64,000 bases of DNA, taken from assembly GCA_022559845.1 (NCBI GenBank), contig CM040117.1:76979731-77043730 (forward strand), read 5' to 3'. The translations under genes and the position numbers were made by a program. Positions 1-10,263 of this stretch are shown here, in pieces. Source of the DNA: Amorphophallus konjac. Lineage: Eukaryota > Streptophyta > Magnoliopsida > Alismatales > Araceae. The notes beneath the pieces were generated by a model, which worked only from the letters and a program-made list of their open reading frames with translations, was not told the origin of the DNA and did not search any database. The first letter of the stretch is position 1; every line of letters starts with the position of its first letter.

Positions 1-840
1 ATCCAGGAGCGGGACGGGGCCCGACAGGCCCTGAGCATTCTGGTGAGTTTCCTTAACCCTAACTCTTAAATTTACTTATGCACTTGATTATGATTATGCC
101 TATGAAATGACTGACCTGGAGTTTTGAATGCAGCAAGCCAAGGGAGCCCAGCGCCATCGGGTGGACGCACCATCTTCCTCTTCTCAGACTACTGCGGATA
201 GTGCTGAGCGGGAGGCAGAGTTTGCACGGATGGTGATGCGGGCCGAGGCGGCCGAGGCGGCGCACTCCGAGAGGGTAAGTACACTATGCTTTCCTAGTTG
301 ATTATGTTTATGAAATGCAATTGACTGACCATGATCTATGCATGCAGACGACTGAGCTGACAGCAGCCTTGGGTGAGAGTACCCGGCTGAGAGAGGTGTT
401 GCAGTAGAGTCATGCGGCAGCGCGGGAGGAGGTAGCCTGCCTCTGGTAGGAGATGGAGTAGAGTCGCCCAGCCGACGCGGTCGAGACGTAGCTCCTTCAC
501 GCAGAGCTCGAGTCTTCGGGCTGGAGCTGCGGAGGCGGAGCACTACCGAGCGGAGCGGGACCGCACTTGCACAGAGGCATCGGAGGTGAGGGGGGAGCTT
601 CGAGCATATAAGTGGATGAGCCGACGGTCGGAGCACAGTGGGACTCCGAGCGGCTGCACCAACGGCACCCACAACTCTTTCAAGAGTTACTTCACAGGTT
701 CCTCCAGTTGCCGGAGGAACGAGGAGGAGGATTGGCACCGACGACACTGTGAGGAGGCGACCTCAGCGATGCCCTCGCCAGCGAAGAGGCATGAGGGCTC
801 GGGCGACAACAGTGGAGGCCAGAGAGAGGGAGCGGCATGA
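1..840 (+). pseudogene. Decayed 3' part of a spliced antisense gene, coiled-coil tail
   Basis: An open frame rich in Ala, Glu and Arg runs through 1-42, 134-274 and 348 onward once two introns are removed (43-133, GTGAGT...GCAG; 275-347, GTAAGT...GCAG). Both splices keep phase 0. The translation looks like an acidic/basic coiled coil. From about 405 the frame has four stops, all TAG, at places where CAG (Gln) would fit. The layout resembles the tail of retrotransposon-borne DUF7745/PMD proteins, and a fuller copy of such a gene starts at 1938. I recognise no domain in this part; assignment as the end of a first antisense ORF is inferred from position and composition. Confidence 0.45.
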
Positions 841-980
841 TGTACTCATGACAGGACTTTGTACATATGGATATGATAGTGATATGATGTGTTTTTGGTT
901 TTCTGTTGTTTATGAATGAATGTGTGAATGAATGCAAATGCTTAACGCTAACTAACTAACAACGACTTCTAATCCACCAC

Positions 981-1115
981 GAGTGAGCGGGAGAGAGAGA
1001 CGAACACGAGTGAGTGAGAGAGAGAGACGGACACGAGTGAGTGAGAGAGAGAGACAGACACGAGCGAGAGAGAGAGAGAGACGGACATGAGCGAGTGAGA
1101 GAGAGAGAGGGACGA
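981..1115. repeat. 27-bp minisatellite, about five copies
   Basis: Tandem units of about 27 bp made of GAGTGAGTGAGAGA, then GAGACGGACAC, with a few substitutions per unit. It lies between the two antisense gene remnants in the 3' region of E1. Confidence 0.8.
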
Positions 1116-1149
1116 CAACTGGTTGAGTGGCATTGGTGCAAGGAGGACA

Positions 1150-1450
1150 AAAAGAGGTTTCTGGTTTCTAAACGGTCATCCAAATGACCGCTCCAAGACC
1201 TATACGGCCCAGATTTAGACCGTTGAAAGTCGTTCGGCCAGAACCCAGAGATACAATTAAACGGTCCAATATTATCCGCTCGAAGGATATGAGTAGTTCC
1301 TCTGTGACCGTGCGTTAAGTAGAATGGTCTCTTCACGACCGTGAAAACACCAGGATCTGAAGTGTGTAGAAGGTTGATGAACGATATGCATGAGGCCGTT
1401 CAGTAGATAAAGCGGTCTATCGATAGACAGCGTACGTAGGTGCCCTGAGA
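1150..1450. repeat. Cluster of ACGGTC/GACCGT half-sites (E1 3' region)
   Basis: Several imperfect dyads built from CGGTC or CCGTT and its complement occur here, for example around 1170-1200 and 1395-1430. The same kind of motif fills the E1 LTR (15290-15720) and 5' UTR (13500-13990). No ORF is supported. Confidence 0.5.
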
Positions 1451-1580
1451 GTCCGATCGAGACTCTCTTGGAGAGTCCCAATCCGAGAGTGGGTGTTCCA
1501 AACCAACCCAAACCCTATCTTAACCCGATCTAGGCGTATCCTACCTCACTTCTAGTGGGTTTAGGCCTCTAATCAAGCCC

Positions 1581-1588
1581 TATAAGTA
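1581..1588 (+). promoter_or_regulatory. TATA box of the antisense DUF7745 gene
   Basis: TATAAGTA is followed about 30 bp later by pyrimidine-rich sequence with CA steps (about 1612-1620), a plausible start site. A leader follows with an intron at 1800-1903: donor GTAAGT, polypyrimidine run, acceptor CAG. The ORF then starts with ATG at 1938. The order promoter, spliced leader, ATG is complete on the plus strand, opposite to E1. No transcript evidence is available. Confidence 0.5.
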
Positions 1589-1937
1589 AGAGGGGACTCC
1601 AAATTCATCCTTCACACATCAACCCTCTTTCAAACCTTGAAATCCTTTCAATCTTCTCAAAACACCATGAAGAGGGCCTTGGAGGGAGCTCAATGGAGAG
1701 GTGGCTTACCAAGGTCCAAAGTCAGCTAGAAAGGAGCACGGCGTGCTACAACGGCTGACCACGATCCCTGGGCATTTGAGCTCTAGCCCTATGAGAGAGG
1801 TAAGTTAATGTTATTCAATTCAATTTCATTCAATTTCACGTCATTTCCTTCAAAAGCTTATAGGCTCTTCCTCTCTTTTCTTTTCTTCCTCTCTTCATTT
1901 CAGCTTCTCCCGGCCCGAGACGATACTCCACCTTGAA

Positions 1938-3108
1938 ATGGATGGCTCCTATGATCCGCGAGCTACCCATATCTGTGACATCCATCCTCAGGTCCTGGCA
2001 CCTTCACCCTCTCTAGTGCTAGCCAAGAACTACCCCAAGCTTTCCTTAGATTGGCATAGCATTTCAGCCTTGGTGGAGATATGGCACCCTCAGACCCACA
2101 CTTTCATGTTCCCATCTTTTGAGGCCACCATCCTTCTAGAGGAGGTAGAGACCTACTTGTCTTTTCCTAGGTCGAAGGTGGGTGAGGAGGATTTAGTCTG
2201 TCACACCGTTGCCCCTGTGGATCCTGCCCTTATCTTAGGAGAGTTCATACCTAGTAGCAAGGACATCCACACCATAGTGGGCCCACACCAGATCCATCTA
2301 CTACCTCTCAGCCAGTGGGTGATAGCACACTGTAAGAATAAGTGTGGGTGGTACGAGGCCATAGCTAAGGCCGTTTCCATTTGCTTGTGCGGGGCCATAC
2401 TCTTCCCCTCTGCCGACCATGTCTTAGATGTCCCTATCCTTAGCACCATCAGTGGTCTATGGCAGGGTCTCTCCATCTCCCAGGCCATCCTTGCCTACCT
2501 ATACGAGGGTCTTAGCTCAGCTGCTCTAGGGGGTCCACTATTTGGCTCTATGATTCTCCTAGAGTGCTAGATGGGAGTTAGGATGAAGTTCGTGCCTAGG
2601 GAGATGTCACCTCAGTTAGCTGATTTTGGGAGCCATCATTGTTCTTCATTGGTGGTTCTTTCAGGTTCTCACAGTAGGTGGAGTGTAGGACGGCAGACAA
2701 GAAGACTAGGGATGAGTGGCGCCTCTACATCAACACCTTGCCCCTGGACCGATTCGTGATGCTCCCTCCTTTCCTCCACGGCACTACTCTCAGGCTTCGT
2801 AGGAGGCCTGGTTTGGACTTGAGGCTCGTGGGTGACACCGCTTTGGCGATGTATAGCCCGCATCGGTGCTTCCTTCAGATTGGACTACCCCGGACTACAC
2901 TTCCAGCGCTACCCCATCTTCCCGCACTACAGGTGAGGAGGTTCGGGTCAGAGGAGATGAGCAGGCGATCAGGAGTGCCCTGATCATGTGGGAGGTTAGT
3001 AGGGTGCTCACCCTACAGGCGGAGGTGACAGAGCTCCAGGAGGCTTACCAGGCATATGTGAGAGAGCTGAGAGAGATTAGCGGGGATGCCCGTCTAAGGA
3101 TTGAGTGA
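1938..3108 (+). pseudogene. Antisense extra ORF: DUF7745 / plant-mobile-domain-like protein, frameshifted
   Basis: The first 210 codons (1938-2570) are open. They contain the motif in which a Trp-x-Pro-x-Thr-His-Thr-Phe-x-Phe-Pro segment precedes a Leu-Glu-(E/D)-Val stretch, typical of DUF7745 proteins carried by plant retrotransposons. A frame change by 2678 continues the domain (Glu-Trp-Arg-Leu-Tyr-Ile segment), and another near 2870 leads into a C-terminal coiled coil ending at 3108. Plant mobile domain proteins of the host (MAIN/MAIL family) act in silencing and development; the role of retrotransposon copies is unknown. It lies antisense to E1, downstream of pol, as reported for extra ORFs of Tat elements. 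Two frameshifts make it a pseudogene as it stands. Confidence 0.7.
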
Positions 3109-3789
3109 TTTTCTTGGTTTCATGATATTAATATAGAGACTCATGTTCTAGGAATGTTTACATTTGAATGAATAATATTGATGATTGGCTTGATTTGAGT
3201 TTGCCCTTTTTTGTATGTGATTGAACGAGTTTGAGATAGGTTCTCGGGATGAACACGACCCATACCCAGACCGCTCCGTTAGATAAACGGTTGGCGTCCA
3301 ACCGCTCCATTGAATTGAATGGCCTGACCTTGGCCGCGTATCAGATCAACAGCATGGTTAAGAACAAGGACCCTTGGAGAGCAGAACGGTATATCGATGG
3401 ACCGTGATCAGATTGGAACGGTCAGACCAGCACTACTCTGATTTGTAAACGGTTTAATAGAGACCGTGGATTCTTGAAGGGGCTAGAAAATGGGAAACGC
3501 TCTGAATGAGGCCGTGTGAAGGATGGAACGGTCTGCTATTGACCGTTGGAGGGCGTAAAACGGTCGCTAGAGGACTGTTCAGATGTAGAAATGCTGAATC
3601 TTGCCTTCAACCTGCCCCTGCACACATATAAATAAGAAGATATATTAAATCTATTTTAGGCTTAAGCCCTTGCCTGTAGCAAGTTAGGAAATGACCAGTT
3701 TTTGATTTTTGGTCAAGGGGGCAAGCCTTATTAAATAGGTAAATAACACTAAGGAAAATGGATGCAATGCATGCCATGAATACAAATCA
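3109..3789. other. Non-coding E1 3' region with dyad cluster
   Basis: No gene is supported. From about 3250 to 3580 there are six to eight ACGGT(C)/(G)ACCG(T) half-sites in imperfect dyads, the same motif as in the E1 LTR. The rest is AT-rich spacer. Confidence 0.6.
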
Positions 3790-4085
3790 TGATGATGAAA
3801 ATATTTTTGTGGTTTTGAGGATATTTGATTTTTTGGATTTTTGAAATATTTGATTTTAGTTTTTAAAATATTCAATTTTTTGGGTTTTGAAATATTTGAT
3901 TTTTAGTTTTTGAAATATTCAATTTTTTGGATTTTGAAATATTTGATTTTTAGTTTTTGAAATATTTGATTTTTTTGGATTTTGGAATATTTGATTTTTT
4001 TGGGTTTTTGAGATATATGATTTTTTTGAATTTTGAAATATATGATTTTTTTTTTGGATTTTGAAATATATGATTTTTTTAGATT
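3790..4085. repeat. AT-rich minisatellite in the E1 3' UTR
   Basis: About ten units of 25-32 bp, each built from GAAATAT, TTGATTTTT and GGATTTT blocks. A related AT-rich tandem array lies at the equivalent place in E3 (45500-45800). Tandem arrays in 3' UTRs are a known feature of Tat/Ogre elements. Confidence 0.85.
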
Positions 4086-4860
4086 TTGGAGCCAGCTCAG
4101 ACCCGGCGACAGGATACCCTCACACCTCATTAGGGGTTTCCCGAGTTCAACGTGTGTTATGGGTGACCGCCCATGGCCGGGGTCCAATTCTACTTAACGC
4201 CTCTTCCGAGGCCACACCCGGGGTATGATCCAGTCATTGGAAAATAAAAGAGAGAATTTGATGGGAAGCCGGCAATAGGTATAGAGGTTTTTAGGGCTTG
4301 ACTTCTTCTCACGACAAACCCCTTTTCAAAGAATTTGGTATGTTACGCTGGGGCTTTGTGTCCGTCATCGAACCTACATCCGCTCTAGGCACGCATACGA
4401 CCGGGCTCATGACGTCCCGCGGGGAAACTGTACTGTCACTCTTGCCATGCCTAGTTTCATTCTTTTGGGAGCATTTAGACTTTTGATCTTCGAGCTTTTA
4501 AATGAGCTTTTAGCTTTTGTTTTTGATTTTGCCCCTTTTCTTTCATTTCTTTTTCTTTCTTTTGCTTCTACGCATGCGGAATCAGGTCATAACGGACTGC
4601 CCCTATTTGAGACCTCTCTTTTTATCGGGGTGTCTAGATCAGTTCTCGCCCCTTATTCACCACTTGCCCCTATTTTCAGCCGAATGAGGAGAAAAAATAA
4701 GGATTTTCACTTTCCCCTAAGCATGGCCAAGGGAGAAACGGTGTTGCGCAAGAAAGAAATACCCAACCACGGGGGTCGTGTAGTGTGTGAGTGTTGAACC
4801 GGGGACCTTCCTTCATGATCAAGTAGAGGAACACCCCGCCACCGGGCCATCGCTGGCTTG
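4086..4860 (-). other. Conserved 3' UTR block shared with E3
   Basis: No coding sequence. The reverse complement resembles 44820-45480 of E3 in several stretches, including a CCCCGCGGGACGTCATGAG core (complement near 4406-4425; 45148-45168 in E3) and a TTGGCCAT...GGGGCAAG stretch. Order and orientation are the same in both elements, so the block belongs to the 3' region of this Tat group. Confidence 0.65.
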
Positions 4861-4863
4861 ACT

Positions 4864-6267
4864 CTATGGATAAAAATGTTTTAAATACAGCCCATTCCAC
4901 GGATTAGCCAATTCCTCACCCTCTGCGTTAACAAGACGATATGCGTTCCCAGGATACACCTCTTTAACTACAAACGGCCCTTCCCAATTGGGTTGCAGCT
5001 TAGACCTAGGACCTGCTGATCTAATAAATTTACGTTTCAAAATCATGTTACCCACTTGAAATTTGCGTTCAATTACCTTCTTTTGAAAATGCCGCGAGAT
5101 GCATTTTTGATAGACAGAGACGTGATTGGCCGCGTTAAGCCTCTTCTCATCCAAGAGTTCCAGTTGGACTAATAACGCCTCTCGACGCTCGTCGAGATTA
5201 AGTTCTTTGTCTAGCTGCACTCTTAGGGAAGGGATCAAGATCTCGTACGGGAGTACCGCCTCCATCCCATAGGTGAGAGCAAAAGGAGTTTGTCCCGTGG
5301 GAGTACGGACGGAGGTACGATAAGCCCACAGAGCTTCTATTAATTTGTCGGCCCAATCAGCAAATTTATGAGACTCGCATGTTTTCTTAATGATTTTAAG
5401 AAGGGTTTTGTTCGTGGCCTCGGCTTGGCCGTTGCCTTGGGGGTAGTATGGCGATGAATGATGCAATGAAATATGAAATTTCTTACAGAGGTCCTGAGTT
5501 CTTGAGACACAAATTGAGGCCCGTTGTCGGTGACGATGTCGCTCGGCACTCCAAACCGCGAAATGATATTCTTGAGGATGAAGCGGCACACTGTGGTAGC
5601 TTTGATTTCTACATAGGCTTCAGCTTCTGCCCACTTGGTGAAATACTCCGTTGCAGTTAAGATGAAAGATTTCTGTTTAACTGGGAGTTCGGATCACCTA
5701 GTGGGCCTACAATATCAAAAGCCCACATGGAGAATGGCCAAGGAGCGGAAAGAGGATGGAGAGAGGAAGCAGAGCATGGATTTTGTCGGCATGAAGTTGG
5801 CATTGGAGGCACCTACGGACATAGGTGGAGCAATCTTCTTCTAAGGTTGGCCAGTAATAGCCCTGCCTAAGAATCTTCTTTGCCAAAGCCTGACCATTGA
5901 CGTGCCCACCACACTCGCTAGCGTGAGCTGCTTCAACAACCTTCCAAGCCTCATCGTCATCTAAACATCTCATAAGAACTCCGTTGAGAGCCCGCCTATA
6001 CAACTCTCCTGCAACAATGGTGTATCTGGAGGCGACTCTTCTGATGGCCTTGCGCTGCTCGGCATTGGCCGTCTCTGGGAAGGATCCATCCTTACAATAC
6101 TGCTCTATTTCATGGTACCACGACAATTCCTCTTCTTCTATAATTTCCTCAAGCTCAATCAAAGAAACTTCCTTCAAATTCTCCCTTTCAACTTTCTTCT
6201 CTACAGATTTCCTAAGGTTGTCAAACCAGGGATCCTGGAGGGAAGGAGAGTCCAACCGCTGGACCAC
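4864..6267 (-). pseudogene. E1 integrase (Tat), frameshifted
   Basis: The N-terminal part (about 5740-6267) carries an HHCC zinc finger: HASECGGH followed by a CLQC pair. The core shows the aspartate of DNGPQF (about 5515-5535) and, in another frame, the glutamate of YPQGNGQAEATNK (about 5430-5460). The C-terminal part ends with a (W)EGPF-type segment and a YLKHFYP end before a stop at 4864. The reading frame changes at least twice (near 5700 and near 5500), so no full-length integrase can be made. Integrase would join element cDNA to host DNA in the nucleus. Confidence 0.9.
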
Positions 6268-7067
6268 GATGGTCTCAGTGGCGCGACTGAGAGGAAAGGA
6301 GAGGGAAGAAGCAAGCGATGCAAGTGCATCGGCCAGGATGTTCTGAGAATGAGGGTATGAATATAGATGAGCTTACGGAACTGCCTAGCCAAGAGCGTGA
6401 CCAAATCTTGATAGGGCTTGAGCTTAGGGTCACGGGTGCGGTAAGTTGAAAGAACTTGACGCAGCACCAATTGAGAGTCTCCTATGATGTTTAGGTATCG
6501 CGCGCCCATGAGGTAGGCGTGCTTCAGTCTGGCAAGGAGAGCCTCATACTCGGCTATGTTATTTGTGGCAGGGAAAGAGAGCTAGTAAGCGATGAGGATG
6601 GTTACTCCTTTCGGAGTGAGAAGAACGACGCCGATTCCACGGCCCTGAGAATTGAGAGCACCGTCAAAGTGCAAGGACCAGAAGGGGAGATGAGTAAGTA
6701 CAGCCAGACGCTCATCGAGAAACTCGTCCTAGATTGAATCGGTGTGAGGGATAGGAGAGTGAGCGAGATGTTCAGCAATCGCGTATCCCTTGATCGCTTT
6801 CTGAACGATGAATGTGATATCAAATTGAGAGAGAAAGCTCTGCCAGTGAGCTAATCTGCTAGAAAGGACAGGTTTTTCTAAGAGGTAACGGATTGGGTCC
6901 ATTCTAGAGATCAACTTAACTTCATGGGCGAGAAAATAATGCTTGAGCTTCTGAGCTACCCATACTAGCGCTGCGCAGGTCTTCTCCATGGCAGTATACT
7001 TAGATTCAGCAGGATTGAACAACCTAGAGAGATAGTATACTGCCCTTTCCTTTCCTTCATCATCCAC
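6201..7067 (-). pseudogene. E1 dual RNase H region
   Basis: The part at 6729-7067 is the usual Ty3 RNase H next to RT (AVYYLSRLFNPAESKYTAME, then KLISRMDPIRYL). The part at about 6201-6730 is a second RNase H (NNIAEYEALLARLKHAY, then IIGDSQLVLRQV), the plant-type extra domain that defines the Tat lineage. The second domain runs through changes of frame, one near 6585, and the exact joins are unclear. RNase H removes the RNA strand during reverse transcription. Confidence 0.9.
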
Positions 7068-7302
7068 TTGAGCCAGGTTAGCTCCTAGGGAGTCATCAAT
7101 AACACAAATGTATAGTATCAGGGTTTCCCAGGGATAGGTGGTTGCAGAACCGGGGGATTAGATAGATAAACCTTAAGATCCTCGTAGGCCTTCTGGCATT
7201 GTTCGTTCCATTCAATTTGGCCCCCGCCTTCAACAATTCATAGAATGGGCGGCATCTTGTGAATGTTGAGATATGAATCTTCGAATAACTGCAAACGCCC
7301 AA

Positions 7303-9466
7303 TCAATCCTCTAAGTTCAGTGATGTTCTTAGGCGGTGGCATTTCATAACGGCCTTTGCTTTGTTCGGATCGATCTGAATCCCTCGCTTACTAACTATGA
7401 ACCCTAGCAATTTCCCTGATACAACTCCAAACACACATTTCTTTGGATTCATTTTTAACTTATACTCCCTAGCCCTTTGCAACACCTTGGCTAAAATGGC
7501 GGGATGTTCTTCCTTGGACCTCGATTTCACTAGAATGTCATCCACGTAGGCTTCCATATACACATGCATCATGTCGTGGAAGATAGCCATCATTGCCCGC
7601 TGATACGTGGCACCTGCATTCTTAATCCAAATGGCATGACAACATAGCAGTATGTGCCCCAGGGCGTGGTGAACGAGGTTTTCTCTTGGTCTTCGGGAGC
7701 AAGACGGATTTGGTTGTATCCGGAATATCCATCCATAAACGAGAGGGCTTCATATCCAGCCGTGTTGTCACCAACACGTCAATGTGAGGAAGCGGGAAAT
7801 CATCTTTCAGACATGCCTTATTTAAGTCCCTGAAATCAATGCAAATCCGAATTTTTCCATCCTTTTTCATCACCGGGACTATATTTGCCACCCATTGTGG
7901 ATATAACACTACTCTAATGAACTTGGCCTTGTGTAATTTATCAACATCTTCCTTTATCCTTAAGGCCATTTGAGGGTGGAATCTCCTTGATTTCTGTTTA
8001 ACGGGTGTTGCCCCTGGTTTAAGGATAAGTCTGTGTTCAACCAGAGCAGGGTCAAGACCCGACATGTCCTCATAGGACCAGGCAAAAGAATCGCTATACT
8101 CCCTCAAAACCTTGACTAGCTCCTCTTCAACCTGAGGAGGGAGATTAGCAAAAATGATTATGGGCCTAGGGTCCTCTTCAGTCCCAAGATTAATTTCCTT
8201 CGTGGGTTCATCCACTACCGACGACGGTTGATCAAACCTTTTTAAACCTTGTGCGTTCAGATCGACAGCGTCATCCCCGTCGCTTTCCTCATCATCGGCT
8301 GGGTCCTTCTCATCTATGATTTCATAAACTCCCAATCCATCATTGCTCCACACCCCGCCTACTTCCTCATCATCCTCTAAGACGATTGCGATCTCTTCAA
8401 ACTCAGGACATTTGAGAAGGGCATGACATCTTTGGGCTAGATCCTGAAGAAACCTATCTGGAATGGACTTAGAATGACGCATCACAGGGTGCGCCGCAGA
8501 CGTGGATGGGCTGACAACACTAGAGCTAGACTCTACCCCAACTGACCCTACCATCCTAGAGGACTCTGCACACTGTACATCTAACCTAGAAGACAAGACA
8601 TTTACAGGGAAAGAAGCAGGCGCCTCATGCCCCTGGAAGGAAGACAGACAGAACATAGCGTAATCCTCCATTGAAACCTCCATTTCAAAATTGACTTTTT
8701 TTTGGAGATCGGAGGAAATCACGTAACAAGAGAGGTCAGAGGAGGAAGGACGAGGAAGAAGTTGCATGGGAAATAGAGACGGGAAGAGAACGTCGAAGAA
8801 TGGGTCAGAAGAAGAAAACCACATTTCAGAAAGATCGATAGTGGGGGAGGGGGGAGTAAACAGAGTTGAGAAATTAATCCATGGGCAGCGCCCACATGCG
8901 CATGGCACAAACAGAATCTCAGATGGACTTTCCGTATAGAACAGATCGACCTGGATTGGTGGTGAACGGGGAATAAATCCCAATCGTCGAAGCAGGGAGG
9001 CAAAGAGGGAAGGAGGCCAAGAAAAGGTAATGATGGAGCTCCCCTCCTCCCACGGCCTCCGATAAATTGGCTCAACCAGATAATGCTTCACCAGCTGCAT
9101 CTCCACTTTCTTCGGGCAAACTTCTTCCTCGTGAAACATCTTCTCAAAACAACTGCAAAAATCTTCCATATCGTCCACCAACCCCTTCAGCGGCGGCGGT
9201 GGGCCAGCAACAGCAAAAGCGGCATCATTCTTCTCATCAACATAGTGCGACGTCCTCTTTAAAGTACCTGGCTGCAACGGGTCTCTCACAAAATGCTGAC
9301 GGTAATCCCACGTTAGTGGCTCGGAGTCTCCTAGTATCGATAATGCTGACTTCCGGTAGCCAAGGCCTCGTCTGCTCATCTTTCTGCCTTTGGGGACGGG
9401 CTTAGTTCGCCCCTGTAACTGTGCGCCAAGGCCCATGGCTGGCTGATAGCCTAGTTTCAAGATCAT
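7303..9466 (-). pseudogene. E1 G-patch domain, linker and reverse transcriptase
   Basis: The 614-codon ORF at 7622-9466 starts with a G-patch (GYQPAMGLGAQLQGR). A long acidic linker of about 400 residues follows, then RT begins near 8150 (ANLPPQVEEELVK; SWSYEDMSGLDP; VMKKDGKIRICIDFRDLNKA). A one-base loss near 7788 leaves the frame before the middle of RT, and a second near 7620 breaks FGLKNAG. The catalytic block YVDDILVKS is intact in the next ORF (7303-7593). The G-patch ORF is in a different frame from the protease, which could be decay or the intron/frameshift arrangement known between protease and RT in Ogre. Confidence 0.9.
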
Positions 9467-9546
9467 GTTCCACCCTTTAAATCTCTAATTTTGGACTTGA
9501 TTTTGATGTTTACTGGTGTAGTGGCGGGCTTGCATGACGCATATAC

Positions 9547-10263
9547 CTATGGAAAGTTCAAGTCCATCACAAACAAAACTGGCTTGTTGCTCGGCCATAG
9601 TGTAGGCAGAATCTTGTCAGCAATAGCATCCACTGTCTGGACCGTGGAAACACTCTTCACCTTGACTACCCGCCCCTGAAATGGGAATTTGAGACACTGG
9701 TGGGCGGTCGAGGGAACTGCATTCAAGCTGTCAATCCATGGACGACTTGGAATAGCCTTGAACATCGGGTCTATGTCCAACACATAGAATTCCACATCCA
9801 TTTTCAAAGGCCCTAGCTCGGCCTGCACTATCATGACCCCGTGGCAAGCCCTCCTGGAGTTATCATATGCTGCAATAGTTGTCGGTGTCGGCCTTAGCAT
9901 GTCTTCAGAAATGTTGCAGGCACGCAACGTGCTCAAGGGACAAACATTAATAGAAGCTTCTGTGTCCATTAGTGCTGAATCCACGGCCACTTTGTTCAAT
10001 GAAATTGTAATACATAGTGGTATCTGACGTGCCTCTGCGGGTGCTAGCTCTGACTCAGAAAATGAAATAGATGGCCCCTTTGTGATAGTGGCCAACACCG
10101 ACGGCAAACTATCCACCGCTACGTCCTCGCTAACCATGACTTTCTGCAGAAAAGCCCTTAGGGCATCTTGGTGTAGCGTGGACCTCTTGATTAACTCCAG
10201 GACTGAGATCTTGGCTGGCATCCAGTCCAAGTGCTGTAACAAATCATATCTGGTGCTTGGCAA
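9547..10263 (-). pseudogene. E1 aspartic protease, active-site mutated
   Basis: Retropepsin-like segment in frame with gag. The active-site triplet normally reads D-T-G; here it is D-T-E within ALMDTEASINVCPLS, a Gly to Glu change expected to abolish activity. The flanking INVCP and the later PWIDSLNAVPS motif match Tat proteases. It lies between the proline-rich gag tail and the G-patch. The frame closes at 9547 with a TAG stop. Confidence 0.85.

Noticed and set aside
184..747. 187-codon minus-strand ORF near the left edge
   Set aside because: It is the complement of the Ala/Glu/Arg-rich coiled-coil gene tail, spans its introns and has no recognisable domain.
960..1500. Search for the E1 3' LTR between the two antisense genes
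   Set aside because: No TGTTG...CAACA pair and no similarity to 14160-15946 beyond the short dyads.
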